This document shows, in pieces, positions 15,738 to 25,715 of a stretch of DNA of 35,053 nt (positions are counted from its first letter, which is position 1; the number at the start of each line of letters is the position of its first letter). The translations under genes and the position numbers were made by a program. This DNA is from Candidatus Peregrinibacteria bacterium. GTDB lineage: Bacteria; Patescibacteriota; Gracilibacteria; UBA1369; JABINC01. Below the pieces are notes generated by a model. It had not been told where the DNA came from. It ran no database searches and worked only from the letters and a program-made list of their open reading frames with translations. The stretch lies in contig JAUYJN010000009.1 in NCBI GenBank assembly GCA_030700255.1, forward strand, positions 1 through 35,053, written 5' to 3'.

Positions 15738-18317
15738 ATGAAAAAGATGCTCAAATGGCTATCAATACCATTTATTATTTTATTGATTTCAACTCAGGTG
15801 GTATATGCCGATCAAACACCTGCAAGTGGTGACAAGCTTTTTATGGATGTGTCATCAAATGACCCAAGTAAAGATGGTATCACCTACCTAAAAGAGCACG
15901 GAGTGTTGCATGGGTACAGTGATGGTACGTTCAAATCAACTAGCAAAATAAATCGTGCAGAATTTATAAAAATCGTAATCGCCTCACTTGATGGTTTTAA
16001 TCCAGGTCAAGAAAATGGCAAAAATTGTTTCTCTGACGTGAAAGATGAATGGTTTGCAGAGTATGTATGTTATGCAAAAGAGAATGGAATTATTAGCGGA
16101 TATAGTGATGGCACATTTCGTCCTGCAAATAACATAAACTTTGCAGAGGCGAGTAAGATCATGGTGAATGCATTTGATATGGATGTGGCTAACGTAAGCG
16201 GCAGTGATCCATGGTATAGAGCTTTCGTAGAACCACTTGCTGCAAATAATGCAATACCAGAGTCAATTTCAGATTTTGATAAATTCATTGCACGTGGAGA
16301 AATGGCAGAAGTGGTATATAGGATAAAAGATGAGGTGAAAGAAAAAAACTCGCTCGATTATTTTGATTTAGAGGCAATACCTGTAAGTGGTCAGTCCTGT
16401 GCGGCGCTTGGTAAGTTGTTCGAGGGGTCGAAAAACGCATATTATTATGGTGATGTCGCAGAGGAAGCTGTAATGGATTTCTCCGATGACTCATCGGTTA
16501 CTGCAGCGCCTCAGGCGGTATCAAACAGGCAAGAATCTGGTTCCTCAGATGAATATTCAGAGACCAATGTGCAAGTACAAGGCGTAGATGAAGCAGACAT
16601 TGTAAAAAATGATGGTGAATATATCTATATGGTTTCACAAAAAGATATTCGAATTGTGAAGGCGTATCCAGCAGATCAGATGTCAGAGATTTCGAAAGTT
16701 ACATTGGATAATGAAAACTTTAATCCGTCAGAAATTTATGTCGATGGTGACACATTAGTTGTAATTGGTAGTGAATGGTCTTACCGGGCATATGATGGGG
16801 GGCCGGCGAGACTTATGTGGTACCCTGAATTTCATAGCAATCGGACGATTGTATTGATCTATAACATTAGTGATCGTACAAATCCACGAATAACTCGTAA
16901 GCTCACATTTGATGGTAGTGCGTCACATTCTCGCAGAGTAGACGATACTATGTACCTTGTTTTAAATAAATCAATATACGCGTATTATAACATGCCAGAA
17001 ACAGTCGAAGCAGAGGGGCTTCTGCCACGTTTTAGTGACTCAAAAGAAGCAGGTACAGAGAAGTTTCTTACAGAATGTGAAGACATTATGTATTTCCCAC
17101 GTACGCAGGATTTGAACTACGTGATGGCTGTGGCAATTCCCCTCAAGAGTAATCAGGAGATAACGACAGAAGTGATGCTTGGAAATAGTGAAAATATATA
17201 TGCATCTCAGGATAACCTTTATATAGCATCTACAAATTACAATAGTGGAAGTTATTATTACGATTGGAGTAACGCAAAAACAATGGTCTACAAATATGCA
17301 TTGGCTCCAAATAATATAGAATATAAATCACGAGGCAAGGTTCCAGGGACAATTCTCAACCAGTTTAGCATGGATGAATCAAAAGGTTTCTTCCGTATAG
17401 CAACGACCAAAGGGGATATGTGGGGGGAAGGTGGGAATATTTCAAAAAATAATCTTTATGTATTGAATGCCGATATGAATATAGTAGGTGACATAGAAGA
17501 TATAGCTCCAGGTGAAAAAATCTATTCTACCAGATTCATGGGGGACCGTGGGTATATGGTTACTTTCAAGAATGTAGATCCATTGTTCGCATTTGACCTT
17601 TCTGATCCTTACAATCCAAAAATTTTAGGAAAACTAAAAATCCCAGGATACAGTGATTACCTTCACCCATATGATGAAAATCATATTATTGGATTCGGTA
17701 AGGATGCAGTTGAAGTAACTGGAGAGGATAAGCTTCGTAGGGGTGATAATTTCGCATGGTACCAAGGTATGAAAATTGCTTTATTTGATGTGACTGATCC
17801 AGCTAACCCAACGCAGATGTTTACAGAGCTCATAGGGGATCGAGGGACTCAAAGCGATGTGTTGTATGACCACAAGGCACTTCTCTTCGACAAAGAAAAG
17901 AATCTCCTCGCATTCCCAGTGCAAGTGGCAGAAGTACCAGGTGGGCAAACCTCAGCAAATCCAGACGCATATGGTACGACGGTTTTCGATGGTGCATATG
18001 TATATAGTTTGGACCTTGAGAATGGATTTAAGCTCCGAGGTAAAATCAGTCATTATTCAGACGATGATGAGGCTTATTTGAAGCAAGGTTCATATTGGTA
18101 TGGTGATGCTCTCAAGGACATCAAACGTATCCTCTATATAGGCGCAAATCTCTACACAGTTGCAGATGGAGGTATCAAGGCAAGTGACATCAATACAATC
18201 ATAGAAAAAAACTACCTAGAACTAACCCCATCATTCGAATACGACGATCAGATATATAATGAAGATGGAGTGGAGCCAGTAACTCCAGGCGGAGTAATTC
18301 GCAATTTGTTTCGGTAA
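15738..18317 (+). CDS. Secreted S-layer-homology protein with C-terminal beta-propeller domain
   Basis: This 859-aa surface protein starts with a signal peptide (residues 1-25, MKKMLKWLSIPFIILLIS). Three SLH-like modules follow at about 34-85, 95-145 and 150-200, with the signatures GVLHGYSDGTFK, GIISGYSDGTFRP and FIARGEMAEVVYRI. A Ser-rich linker near 250-270 leads to a large beta-propeller domain from about 275 (NVQVQGVDEADIVKNDGEYI, the start signature of the Beta_propel family), with the later repeats LFDVTDPANP and FDLSDPYNPKI. SLH modules anchor proteins to the cell wall or S-layer. The propeller probably binds ligands or proteins outside the cell. It shares a bidirectional terminator with the convergent SLH gene. 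Confidence 0.9.
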   Translation: MKKMLKWLSIPFIILLISTQVVYADQTPASGDKLFMDVSSNDPSKDGITYLKEHGVLHGYSDGTFKSTSKINRAEFIKIVIASLDGFNPGQENGKNCFSDVKDEWFAEYVCYAKENGIISGYSDGTFRPANNINFAEASKIMVNAFDMDVANVSGSDPWYRAFVEPLAANNAIPESISDFDKFIARGEMAEVVYRIKDEVKEKNSLDYFDLEAIPVSGQSCAALGKLFEGSKNAYYYGDVAEEAVMDFSDDSSVTAAPQAVSNRQESGSSDEYSETNVQVQGVDEADIVKNDGEYIYMVSQKDIRIVKAYPADQMSEISKVTLDNENFNPSEIYVDGDTLVVIGSEWSYRAYDGGPARLMWYPEFHSNRTIVLIYNISDRTNPRITRKLTFDGSASHSRRVDDTMYLVLNKSIYAYYNMPETVEAEGLLPRFSDSKEAGTEKFLTECEDIMYFPRTQDLNYVMAVAIPLKSNQEITTEVMLGNSENIYASQDNLYIASTNYNSGSYYYDWSNAKTMVYKYALAPNNIEYKSRGKVPGTILNQFSMDESKGFFRIATTKGDMWGEGGNISKNNLYVLNADMNIVGDIEDIAPGEKIYSTRFMGDRGYMVTFKNVDPLFAFDLSDPYNPKILGKLKIPGYSDYLHPYDENHIIGFGKDAVEVTGEDKLRRGDNFAWYQGMKIALFDVTDPANPTQMFTELIGDRGTQSDVLYDHKALLFDKEKNLLAFPVQVAEVPGGQTSANPDAYGTTVFDGAYVYSLDLENGFKLRGKISHYSDDDEAYLKQGSYWYGDALKDIKRILYIGANLYTVADGGIKASDINTIIEKNYLELTPSFEYDDQIYNEDGVEPVTPGGVIRNLFR

Positions 18318-18336
18318 GCGATTAATCATCTAATAC

Positions 18337-18365
18337 AAAAAGCCCCGCCGTAGGCGGGGCTTTTT
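18337..18365. terminator. Bidirectional rho-independent terminator
   Basis: AAAAAGCCCCGCC (18337-18349) and GGCGGGGCTTTTT (18353-18365) form a perfect 13-bp stem with loop GTA. It has A and T tracts at both ends and sits between the convergent SLH genes, serving both. Confidence 0.95.
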
Positions 18366-18389
18366 ATTATAAAAACATTTTGTTTATTC

Positions 18390-20093
18390 TTACTGAGTCT
18401 CATCAATCCATCCTTCAAGCTCATTTGTATCAAGATCTTCTATTTCTCCAAATATATCATCTACAACCTCTTCTTCAAGAGCAGATTCTCCTAGTAGTTC
18501 AGCTGCGATTGTCATCATCTTTGCAACCTCTGCACGGTTGGTCTCTGCATTAGGACGGAATGTTCCATCGTCAAATCCTTTTACTATACCAAGCTTAAAT
18601 GCTTTGCGGATAAATTTATCTTTTGTATCTGGGAATGCGTCAGGAAGACCTGCTTCTGCAGTAGGGTCAACCCCATACGCACGAAGGATCGCTTCGATTA
18701 CTTCTGCTCTCAGAGCTGGACGATCTGGATTATCTACTGCTGGAAGAAGATTAAAATCCTCTGCATGTTTAAGATAAAACTTAGCCCAGTGTTTTTTGTA
18801 TTTTGCTCTAAGCTGATTTTCACTTACATCGCTATCTACCTCATGTTCAGCAGATTCTGAAACAACCTTTGCAGTTTCTGCGATAGTTACTGGGTTTGCA
18901 CCACCAAAAGTTCCATCAGCATAACCTGTAAATACACCTCTATCAAAAAGTCCGCTTAAGTATTTTGTATACCATAGGCCATCATCATTTGTATCGATGT
19001 CTTCATATAGAGATGCTCCAATTCTAAATTGCATCTGCGCATTGTTACCATCGGATTCGTTTTTATTGAGTGCACGCATATTATCAACTATCATGCTTTT
19101 TTCCGCTCTGTAACCAGTACCTTTTACAAAAACTTTTTGATCGATGAATTTAGAATAATCCTTGTCTTGCAAATCAAGTTTTACAAACATTTCCCCATGT
19201 TGATTTACCAATATGTTGTATCCGTCTTTTGATTTGAAAATCCCACGAAGTGTAACTACTTTACCATTTAAAGTAGCATCTGATTGTTTATCTATTTTTA
19301 CAGGATTCACATGTGTGAATCCAACTCTTCGCTCTAATTCTTCAACATCATCGTCAGACTTGTGAAGAAGTGCACGTTTTCTTAAGTCATTTTTTAGAGC
19401 CTCCATATCAGATGGACTAACTGGGCCTTCTTCTTTTAGCTTTTCTGCGAGCTCTCTTTTGAGTAAACCTCTTAGATTGTCATCTGCCTCATCATGATTT
19501 GAATTTATTAGCATTGGCATTATTCTCTTCTTGAAATCATGCCTTACTTCTCTGTGATCACCATCAGAATCATATAGAGTAGGGGTCACGTCATCTTCGA
19601 AATCAGAAGGAGGTCTAGAAAGAACCTCTCCTTCTGGGAGGTCGTCAGCATTCATATATACTTCCATTATAGAATCGTCGACATGTGAATCTTCACCATC
19701 CCCAGTGTCATCACCATCATCATTTGAGTCATCATTGGCAGCCAAAGCATCTAGTATGAGTTGGAGGTTATCACATGTGCCACCGGCAACATTTGCCATA
19801 ACTTCAACAAAAAAGTTACCTTCGTCTCCGATATTAACTAAATCGTTGTTGGTCATGTATCTATTAACTGATGTACGCCAAGTGGCTCTGTCCGATGAAT
19901 TTAGAAATTCGAACTTGTGAGTATCTCCATCACACTGTTCGAGCATGATATAGAATTCTCCGGTGTCACCTTCATCTACGAAGTTTGTTATGTGACCAAA
20001 GTAGCTATAGCTATTGCTTGCAAAAGCGTGCACGGCAAAAGTACCTATAGACAGCGCTCCTACTAGCATCGCAACAAGAAGTTTTTTCCTCAT
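18390..20093 (-). CDS. Secreted acidic SLH-domain protein
   Basis: About 567 aa from the ATG at 20093 (MRKKLLVAMLVGALS), which starts a clean signal peptide. The frame is open to 20135, but that longer start would put 14 residues in front of the signal. The middle part is strongly acidic, with Asp-rich stretches near 115-135 that could bind calcium. A compact domain at about 270-350 (KQSDATLNGKVVTLRGIF, then VNQHGEMFVKLDL) looks like an OB-like beta domain. Two SLH modules are at the C-terminal end (GVFTGYADGTFGGANP, and GIVKGFDDGTFRPNAETNRA). It is an S-layer or wall-attached protein, and its ligand is unknown. It shares the 18337-18365 terminator with the SLH/beta-propeller gene. Confidence 0.85.
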   Translation of the reverse strand: MRKKLLVAMLVGALSIGTFAVHAFASNSYSYFGHITNFVDEGDTGEFYIMLEQCDGDTHKFEFLNSSDRATWRTSVNRYMTNNDLVNIGDEGNFFVEVMANVAGGTCDNLQLILDALAANDDSNDDGDDTGDGEDSHVDDSIMEVYMNADDLPEGEVLSRPPSDFEDDVTPTLYDSDGDHREVRHDFKKRIMPMLINSNHDEADDNLRGLLKRELAEKLKEEGPVSPSDMEALKNDLRKRALLHKSDDDVEELERRVGFTHVNPVKIDKQSDATLNGKVVTLRGIFKSKDGYNILVNQHGEMFVKLDLQDKDYSKFIDQKVFVKGTGYRAEKSMIVDNMRALNKNESDGNNAQMQFRIGASLYEDIDTNDDGLWYTKYLSGLFDRGVFTGYADGTFGGANPVTIAETAKVVSESAEHEVDSDVSENQLRAKYKKHWAKFYLKHAEDFNLLPAVDNPDRPALRAEVIEAILRAYGVDPTAEAGLPDAFPDTKDKFIRKAFKLGIVKGFDDGTFRPNAETNRAEVAKMMTIAAELLGESALEEEVVDDIFGEIEDLDTNELEGWIDETQ

Positions 20094-20176
20094 AAAATAT
20101 GGGGTTAAGTAATATACGAAATAATTATGATTCAATCATCGTATTATATAATGCCCTATATTTAAAAATGTTACAA

Positions 20177-20214
20177 AAAAACAGCGTATAAGTTTGTAGC
20201 CTAGACGCTGTTTT
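20177..20214 (-). terminator. Terminator of the CARDB gene
   Basis: AAAACAGCGT (20177-20186) pairs with ACGCTGTTTT (20205-20214) across an 18-nt loop. Read on the minus strand it ends in a run of T's, 15 nt after the stop of the CARDB gene. It separates that gene from the SLH gene downstream. Confidence 0.75.
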
Positions 20215-20228
20215 GTGGTTTTAAGTCT

Positions 20229-21389
20229 TTATTTTACCAGTGCAGTCAGACAGTTATTGTTCTCATTTTTTTCTTGTACTTTGTTACTTTCATCTATACA
20301 TACTTTTACTTGATGAGCACCTATAGTTTCATATATTGGTAATACAGATTCACCACCTTTGCTTAAGAAACTTAAATCAGAGAAATTAGTCCACATTGAA
20401 GGTTTTTTCGCTTTACCTTCTAAGTAAAAAGTTATTGCTCCTGCAGTGCTTTGATTATTGTAATCCGATCCCTTGTTTACAACTCTTGCATATATAACAT
20501 TATCATCACCCTTGTAGACTTCTTCAATTACGAAATCTGGTTTATTCTGAGGTTGATTCATTGTTGGCATTTCCATATTCCTTCTTCTATACTTAACTAC
20601 TCCATCGTTTTGGACTTTCCCAGTTCTCACATAACGAGAAGGATTTACATCACTTACTGTACGTGTTAGGCAGTTATTTTCTTTGCTTACTTCTGCTATT
20701 ACATCGCGTGTACTTGTACATGCCGTAACCGTATGTTCTCCGTTTCGAAGTTTGTTTGGAATTATAGTATCTGTAGCTCCTGGATTCAAAAATTGTTTAT
20801 TCATAGATGAGTAATTGTAAGTCCAACGTAAATTACCATCTACATATATGTTAACATTACCGTTAAAATCAGAGACTCGACCTTTTCCGATATTTCCATG
20901 TTCAACAATTAAATTTCCATTAAAAGGATTAAGTTCAATGTTTGTAACTGCTAGATCAGGAAGCTCACCAGTAGTGATAGAGCCTTCATTCCCTTCGACC
21001 ATGTTCATTTGAACTTCAAGACAATTATTAGCTTCGTCTGTTTCACTTACATTATCACGTGCATCTATACATACTTTCACATTCCCATTTCCTTTTGGGA
21101 TTTGTGAAGTGATGATGGAGCTTCCATCTGCATTTAGGAATCCAGTTTCTTTTAAATATTTCCAGTTATAAGTCCAAGCTACTTTTCCATCTACGTATAC
21201 ATATACAAATCCATCACTGTTCGCGTCTATCGCATCAGAACTCTCATTTGCAAGTTGAAAAGTAACTCGTGATTGATCATCCATAGATACGTTTTTTACT
21301 GTAAGGTCAGGTAGTATTTGAGCTACTGTTGTGCTTGCTAGTACGATTATACCAGCTAATACTGCTACAGCTTTCTTGGTTATTTTCAT
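20229..21389 (-). CDS. Secreted protein with three CARDB-like repeats
   Basis: This 386-aa exported protein has a signal peptide (MKITKKAVAVLAGIIVLAS, cut near residue 23) and three Ig-like CARDB repeats of about 100-120 residues. They begin LPDLTVKNVS, LPDLAVTNIE and KPDFVIEEVY. Each ends with a paired-cysteine signature: VCIDARDNVSETDEANNCL, ACTSTRDVIAEVSKENNCL and VCIDESNKVQEKNENNNCL. The spacing of the two Cys is the same in all three, so each repeat is probably closed by a disulfide outside the cell. CARDB domains are cell-adhesion modules. It lies upstream of the SLH gene on the same strand but is separated by its own terminator. Confidence 0.85.
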   Translation of the reverse strand: MKITKKAVAVLAGIIVLASTTVAQILPDLTVKNVSMDDQSRVTFQLANESSDAIDANSDGFVYVYVDGKVAWTYNWKYLKETGFLNADGSSIITSQIPKGNGNVKVCIDARDNVSETDEANNCLEVQMNMVEGNEGSITTGELPDLAVTNIELNPFNGNLIVEHGNIGKGRVSDFNGNVNIYVDGNLRWTYNYSSMNKQFLNPGATDTIIPNKLRNGEHTVTACTSTRDVIAEVSKENNCLTRTVSDVNPSRYVRTGKVQNDGVVKYRRRNMEMPTMNQPQNKPDFVIEEVYKGDDNVIYARVVNKGSDYNNQSTAGAITFYLEGKAKKPSMWTNFSDLSFLSKGGESVLPIYETIGAHQVKVCIDESNKVQEKNENNNCLTALVK

Positions 21390-21469
21390 TGGAAATAAAG
21401 TTAAGAAAAATTCTTCTAAGATGCTAAAGCTACAGTATTTCTCGAAAAAGTCAAGCCCTATAGTATTGG

Positions 21470-22405
21470 CTATCCGAAAGCGCTTATGAGGAAGCAGCCT
21501 GCGAATATAATGATTGAGCCGATAATCCTAAATTTGCTAAATTTTTCCTTGAGGAGGAAGTGTCCAAATAGAACACCTATAATCACTGAGAATTGCCGTA
21601 GGGATACGATGTAGGCGAGCGGAGCGAGCAGGAATGCCATAAGTGTCATGAAATACCCTGGGAAGTCGAATATGGAAGCTAAAATTATGTTTTTACGATT
21701 GTTTATCCATTCGTATTTAATTGAATCGCGATACATATATATAATGATAGGCCATACGATTATTACATCGACAGTTAGCATTACCGAAAAAAGTGCGGGC
21801 CCAACTAGCAGCAAATCCGCCCCGGTAATTCCTTCGGGTGTAAATGCCTGGGTCAGAGTTTTATCTGTTACAGAAAATATTGCGGATAGGATACTTGTTC
21901 CGAATGCCAACATAATTGTAAGGCTTCGACATTGTCGAAAAGGTTCAAAAAAGCCTTTGAGCGTCATTGTATCCCTATGCATGATTACCCATGTGCCAAA
22001 GATGGTAAGGATAATCCCCAGGAGTCCTAAGATAGTTATTTCTTCATGCAAAACCAATACAGACCAAATCAGTACAAAAAGAGGCGCTAGCCGTGATAGA
22101 GGGTAAACTAGCGAAAGGTCACCTTTTATATATATTTTAGATTGAGTAAAAAAATAAAAGATATGCATAAGTATACTTGCCCCCAAAATACCCCAAGTAA
22201 GCGGCCCCACATTTCTCAGAATTTCAATTTCACTTACATCATTAAGCCAAAAATACACAAATATCGCCGGCACGGTCAAAATCACACCTCCAATCCAGTA
22301 GAGTAGGGTAAATGCATATTTATTGTAGCTCGTTTTATTAAACAAACTCTTGAATGCATGAAAAACCGCAGAGGTTAGCACGAGAACGATGGCAAGCGTG
22401 GTCAT
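21470..22405 (-). CDS. EamA/DMT-superfamily permease
   Basis: This 311-aa integral membrane protein has about ten hydrophobic segments in two halves, the layout of EamA drug/metabolite transporters. The N-terminal half carries LVYPLSRLAPLFVLIWSVLVLHEEITILGLLGIILTIFG in outline, and the second half repeats it with IVSLRQFSVIIGVLFGHFLLKE followed by KFRIIGSIIIFAG. The glutamates in HEE and KEK follow the family pattern. It would export or exchange a small metabolite, which cannot be told. The gene stands alone. Confidence 0.88.
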   Translation of the reverse strand: MTTLAIVLVLTSAVFHAFKSLFNKTSYNKYAFTLLYWIGGVILTVPAIFVYFWLNDVSEIEILRNVGPLTWGILGASILMHIFYFFTQSKIYIKGDLSLVYPLSRLAPLFVLIWSVLVLHEEITILGLLGIILTIFGTWVIMHRDTMTLKGFFEPFRQCRSLTIMLAFGTSILSAIFSVTDKTLTQAFTPEGITGADLLLVGPALFSVMLTVDVIIVWPIIIYMYRDSIKYEWINNRKNIILASIFDFPGYFMTLMAFLLAPLAYIVSLRQFSVIIGVLFGHFLLKEKFSKFRIIGSIIIFAGCFLISAFG

Positions 22406-22583
22406 TTAAAGTGGCTTAAAGCCGGCTCATTATAGAGTCTTTATCACATGCTCCACAAGTCCGTATTTCTGAGCCTACCAGCTAGGTCCCGACATACGCC
22501 CACTCCTCAGTGAGTGATTACCAGGGAGTGGCTGGACAATGGTGTGGAAAAATGCTCTAATGTCTTTACGAAATTAAAACTTT

Positions 22584-24341
22584 ATGGAAAATCATTACGG
22601 AAATCTTTTAAAAACTTCATGGAAGTACGCATATGGGTACCGCAAAAAAATGGTGCTTACGTACGTTATGTTCGTGATATCAAACTTCATATTTATGACT
22701 GCACCATATGTATTGTCACGTGTTTTGAATCAAATTCAAATCGGAGGAGATGGCATGATGATGAGAGTTACATGGTTGCTTTTGCTCTATGCGTCACTTG
22801 ATTTTTGGTTTTGGTTATTCCACGGGCCGGCTCGAGTGATGGAGCGTACGGTTGCGTTTTATATAGTTAAAAATTTCAATGAAGATATGTTCGACATCAT
22901 ATCGAAATTACCTTTGAAATGGCACAAAGATCATCATTCCGGCAATACTATAAGTCGTATAAGGAAAGCATCTGATGCATTAAAAGAATTTACAAACAAC
23001 AATTTTGATAATATAGCTACAATCGTGCGTGTATTCCTTTCACTCGGAGCTATCTTTTTCCTTTTGCCAAAATTTGGATTCCTGGCATTGGGTATTGGTG
23101 TTTCTATAGTTCTTATGATTTTTAAATTCGATAAATTTCTGGTGGCAACTTTGGATAAAACCAATGAAAAAACACATATATTTGAATCTACATTTTTTGA
23201 TTATATAACAAACATCACGACAGTTATTACTTTAAGACTTGAGAAATTGGCAAAAAACGAAACCATAGGCAAAATTCAGAGTATTTTTCCGATTTGGCGT
23301 AAAAACATTCGTGTAAACGAAGTGAAATGGTTTGCGATGAATATGGGGCTGGCAGCTATGACATTTATCATTTTATTCACTTATATATATGAGCGTGTTT
23401 CAGCTGGTGAAGCGGTGATGGTGGGAAGTCTTATGGCGCTTTTTCAATATACCGAGCGATTTTCGGATACGTTTTATCGGCTTGGGTGGCAGTATGAACA
23501 ACTTGTTTGGAGAAATACAGATATCAAAACAGTGAATGTGATTAAAAAGGCGTACGCAAAACTTAATAAGAAATTTTTGGAAAACTTCGAGCTTGGGGAT
23601 TGGCACAAAATTCAAATTAAGAATTTGCATTTTAAGTATGAAGACCAAAAACATCTTAAACATACACTGAATGCTGTTAATGTGGATCTTGAGAAAGGTC
23701 TTAAAATCGCATTTGTCGGGGAGAGCGGGAGCGGGAAAAGTACGCTCATGACATTGATTCGTGGACTTGAGGAGGCGGGTAGGGTGATAGTTGATATAGA
23801 TGGTAATAAATTTAATTCACTTAAAGTGATATCGGATACGGTGACGTTGATTCCGCAGGAGCCTGAGATTTTTGAGAATACGATAAAATACAATATAACC
23901 GCAGGGATTCATCATACGAATGAGGAGCTTGCGGAAGTATGCAGACTTGCTCGGTTTGATAGTGTTTTGCCGAGACTGCCAAAGGGTTTAAAAACGGATA
24001 TAAAGGAAAAAGGTGTGAATTTATCCGGAGGCGAAAAACAAAGATTAGCATTGGCGCGTGGTATATTCGCCGCAAAGGAAAGTCAAATAATACTTATGGA
24101 TGAGCCGACGAGCAGTGTGGATTCCAGGAACGAAATTCAAATTTACAAAAATTTATTCGAAGTTTTTGATGATAGGTGCATCATCGCATCCGTGCACCGT
24201 CTTAATTTACTCAAAATGTTCGATATTTTATATGTCTTTGAAAAAGGCAAACTTATAGAAAAAGGCGATTTTGGTACGCTCGTTAAAGCGGGTGGTTTAT
24301 TTCAAAGCATGTGGCATTCATATGAGAAGAACAAAGCGTAA
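22584..24341 (+). CDS. ABC exporter, fused membrane and ATPase domains
   Basis: A 585-aa half-transporter of the MsbA/multidrug type that works as a dimer. The membrane domain (about 1-320) has six predicted helices, starting near residue 25. The nucleotide-binding domain has Walker A GESGSGKST (about 378), a Q-loop in TLIPQEPEIF, the signature LSGGEKQRLALARG (about 478), Walker B IILMDEPTSS (about 500) and the switch His in ASVHR. The Walker B Glu and the switch His are intact, so it should hydrolyse ATP. The exported substrate is unknown. It converges with clpP, the stops being two bases apart. Confidence 0.92.
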   Translation: MENHYGNLLKTSWKYAYGYRKKMVLTYVMFVISNFIFMTAPYVLSRVLNQIQIGGDGMMMRVTWLLLLYASLDFWFWLFHGPARVMERTVAFYIVKNFNEDMFDIISKLPLKWHKDHHSGNTISRIRKASDALKEFTNNNFDNIATIVRVFLSLGAIFFLLPKFGFLALGIGVSIVLMIFKFDKFLVATLDKTNEKTHIFESTFFDYITNITTVITLRLEKLAKNETIGKIQSIFPIWRKNIRVNEVKWFAMNMGLAAMTFIILFTYIYERVSAGEAVMVGSLMALFQYTERFSDTFYRLGWQYEQLVWRNTDIKTVNVIKKAYAKLNKKFLENFELGDWHKIQIKNLHFKYEDQKHLKHTLNAVNVDLEKGLKIAFVGESGSGKSTLMTLIRGLEEAGRVIVDIDGNKFNSLKVISDTVTLIPQEPEIFENTIKYNITAGIHHTNEELAEVCRLARFDSVLPRLPKGLKTDIKEKGVNLSGGEKQRLALARGIFAAKESQIILMDEPTSSVDSRNEIQIYKNLFEVFDDRCIIASVHRLNLLKMFDILYVFEKGKLIEKGDFGTLVKAGGLFQSMWHSYEKNKA

Positions 24342-24343
24342 AA

Positions 24344-24982
24344 CTACATTGTTTTAATCACATGATCGATGAGTCCGTATTTGAGGGCTTGTTCGGCACT
24401 CATATAGTTATCACGATCAGTGTCCTTTTCGACTTGTTCTTTTTTCTGACCTGAATGCTTCGCAAGAATTCCGTTTAGAATACCCTTAGTCTTTAGGATG
24501 TGTTCTGCATGAATACTAATATCTGAAGCTTGTCCTTCTGTTCCACCAAGTGGTTGGTGAATCATAACCTCTGCATGAGGTAGGCAGAATCTTTTACCTT
24601 TTGCACCACCGGTAAGAAGGATAGCTCCCATAGAAGCGGCCATACCTACACATACTGTAGAAACATCCGGTTTGATGTGTTGCATTGTATCATATATAGC
24701 AAGCCCTGCAGTCACATGGCCGCCCGGACTTTGTATATACATTATAATATCTTTTTTTGGATCTTCTTTTTCTAGGAAAAGAAGCTGCGCCACAATACTA
24801 TTTGCAACATCTGAATCAATTCCTGAACCAAGGAAAATCACACGATCCTTTAATAAGCGAGAATATATATCGTATGCGCGCTCTCCATCATGTCGTTTTT
24901 CAATAACTGTCGGTACAAGTACTGTGTTCCTAACCGGCTTGTGCATACTTGTAAGTCCATGTGTGTTTCCCATATCTTGCAT
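24344..24982 (-). CDS. clpP: ATP-dependent Clp protease proteolytic subunit
   Basis: ClpP forms the 14-subunit barrel that degrades proteins fed by Clp ATPases. The mature part is very close to the E. coli family type: [31 protein letters not shown] (oxyanion loop), the catalytic Ser in GMAASMGA, the catalytic His in MIHQPLGG, and the Asp region [20 protein letters not shown]. The frame is open to an ATG at 25012. The -10 box at 25016-25021 puts transcription start near 25009, so the start must be the ATG at 24982 (MQDMGNTHG) or 24973. No Clp ATPase gene is in the window. Confidence 0.95.
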   Translation of the reverse strand: MQDMGNTHGLTSMHKPVRNTVLVPTVIEKRHDGERAYDIYSRLLKDRVIFLGSGIDSDVANSIVAQLLFLEKEDPKKDIIMYIQSPGGHVTAGLAIYDTMQHIKPDVSTVCVGMAASMGAILLTGGAKGKRFCLPHAEVMIHQPLGGTEGQASDISIHAEHILKTKGILNGILAKHSGQKKEQVEKDTDRDNYMSAEQALKYGLIDHVIKTM

Positions 24983-25015
24983 AGTTTTTATTTTTATGTG
25001 AAATATTTCCATTTC

Positions 25016-25021
25016 ATTATA
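25016..25021 (-). promoter_or_regulatory. clpP -10 box
   Basis: A perfect TATAAT on the minus strand lies just upstream of the clpP reading frame. The -35 region is weak. It decides the start codon of clpP because the ATG at 25012 would lie upstream of the transcript. Confidence 0.5.
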
Positions 25022-25145
25022 CTGGAAAATTAGGAGCTTTGAGATGTATTCTGCTTGACTTAGGCGTTATATGGTTGTTCTTTGATCAAGAAAGCTTTAC
25101 ATATTGCGTGGATCTGTAATACTTCTTTCAAATAATCCAAAATTC

Positions 25146-25649
25146 ATGAAGCCTAGAGGTTTAGCAATGGTGGGAGCAATGATATTAAGTTTGTCCGGTG
25201 TGCCGGAGGTTATGGCTGATGATGTAGGTGATGGGGCGGTCGCCACTTCTAAAGCTTCAAGTAGTGTAAGAGAGTTAATGGCAAGGCTATATGAAACAGA
25301 TGCTAAGTGCGATGAGCAAGCAAGTAAAGAGTTACTCAAAGAGGTGTATCCATTGGTAGCAGGCCATCAGGCATTTATATTTGGTAGAAAAACAAGAGAT
25401 AATTTAAAGGATAAATGCCCTGATAAAGCCAAAAATATTTCAGCATTACTTAAAAGTAATCAGCCTGAAATGTGGTATTTGTTATCGTTTGAAAAATTAT
25501 ATGTATCACAGCCTAGTCCTGAATTGATTTTTGGTGAAATAAAAAGAGTTATTGATTTAATAGAAGCGAAGCTTGAAGAGGCAAATGATAAGGGTTTAAG
25601 TTATAAGGAGCAGCGGCTCTATATGAAGCAATATAGTGATTCACTTTAG
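25146..25649 (+). CDS. Small exported protein of unknown function
   Basis: I do not recognise this protein of about 167 aa. From the ATG at 25146 it starts MKPRGLAMVGAMILSLSGVP and then VMADD, a short signal peptide with a plausible cleavage after VMA. The mature part is helical and charged with two cysteines (ETDAKCDEQAS and NLKDKCPDKAK) that could pair outside the cell. A TTG start at 25104 would add 14 residues in front of the signal and is less likely. It stands alone between clpP, which is divergent, and the 16S promoter. Confidence 0.6.
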   Translation: MKPRGLAMVGAMILSLSGVPEVMADDVGDGAVATSKASSSVRELMARLYETDAKCDEQASKELLKEVYPLVAGHQAFIFGRKTRDNLKDKCPDKAKNISALLKSNQPEMWYLLSFEKLYVSQPSPELIFGEIKRVIDLIEAKLEEANDKGLSYKEQRLYMKQYSDSL

Positions 25650-25687
25650 TTAAATGGATTTTTATTATAAATAAATAGTAAATTCGT

Positions 25688-25715
25688 TTGACTTTGGGTA
25701 ATACATTGCTAAAAT
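25688..25715 (+). promoter_or_regulatory. 16S rRNA promoter
   Basis: -35 TTGACT (25688-25693), a 16-nt spacer and -10 TAAAAT (25710-25715). Transcription should start near 25722, about 190 nt before the mature 16S 5' end. Confidence 0.7.

Noticed and set aside
22500-22531. CCACTCC/GGAGTGG hairpin upstream of the ABC exporter gene
   Set aside because: Only a 7-bp stem with an 18-nt loop and no T tract; not enough to call a terminator or riboswitch. The rest of 22406-22583 shows nothing clear.
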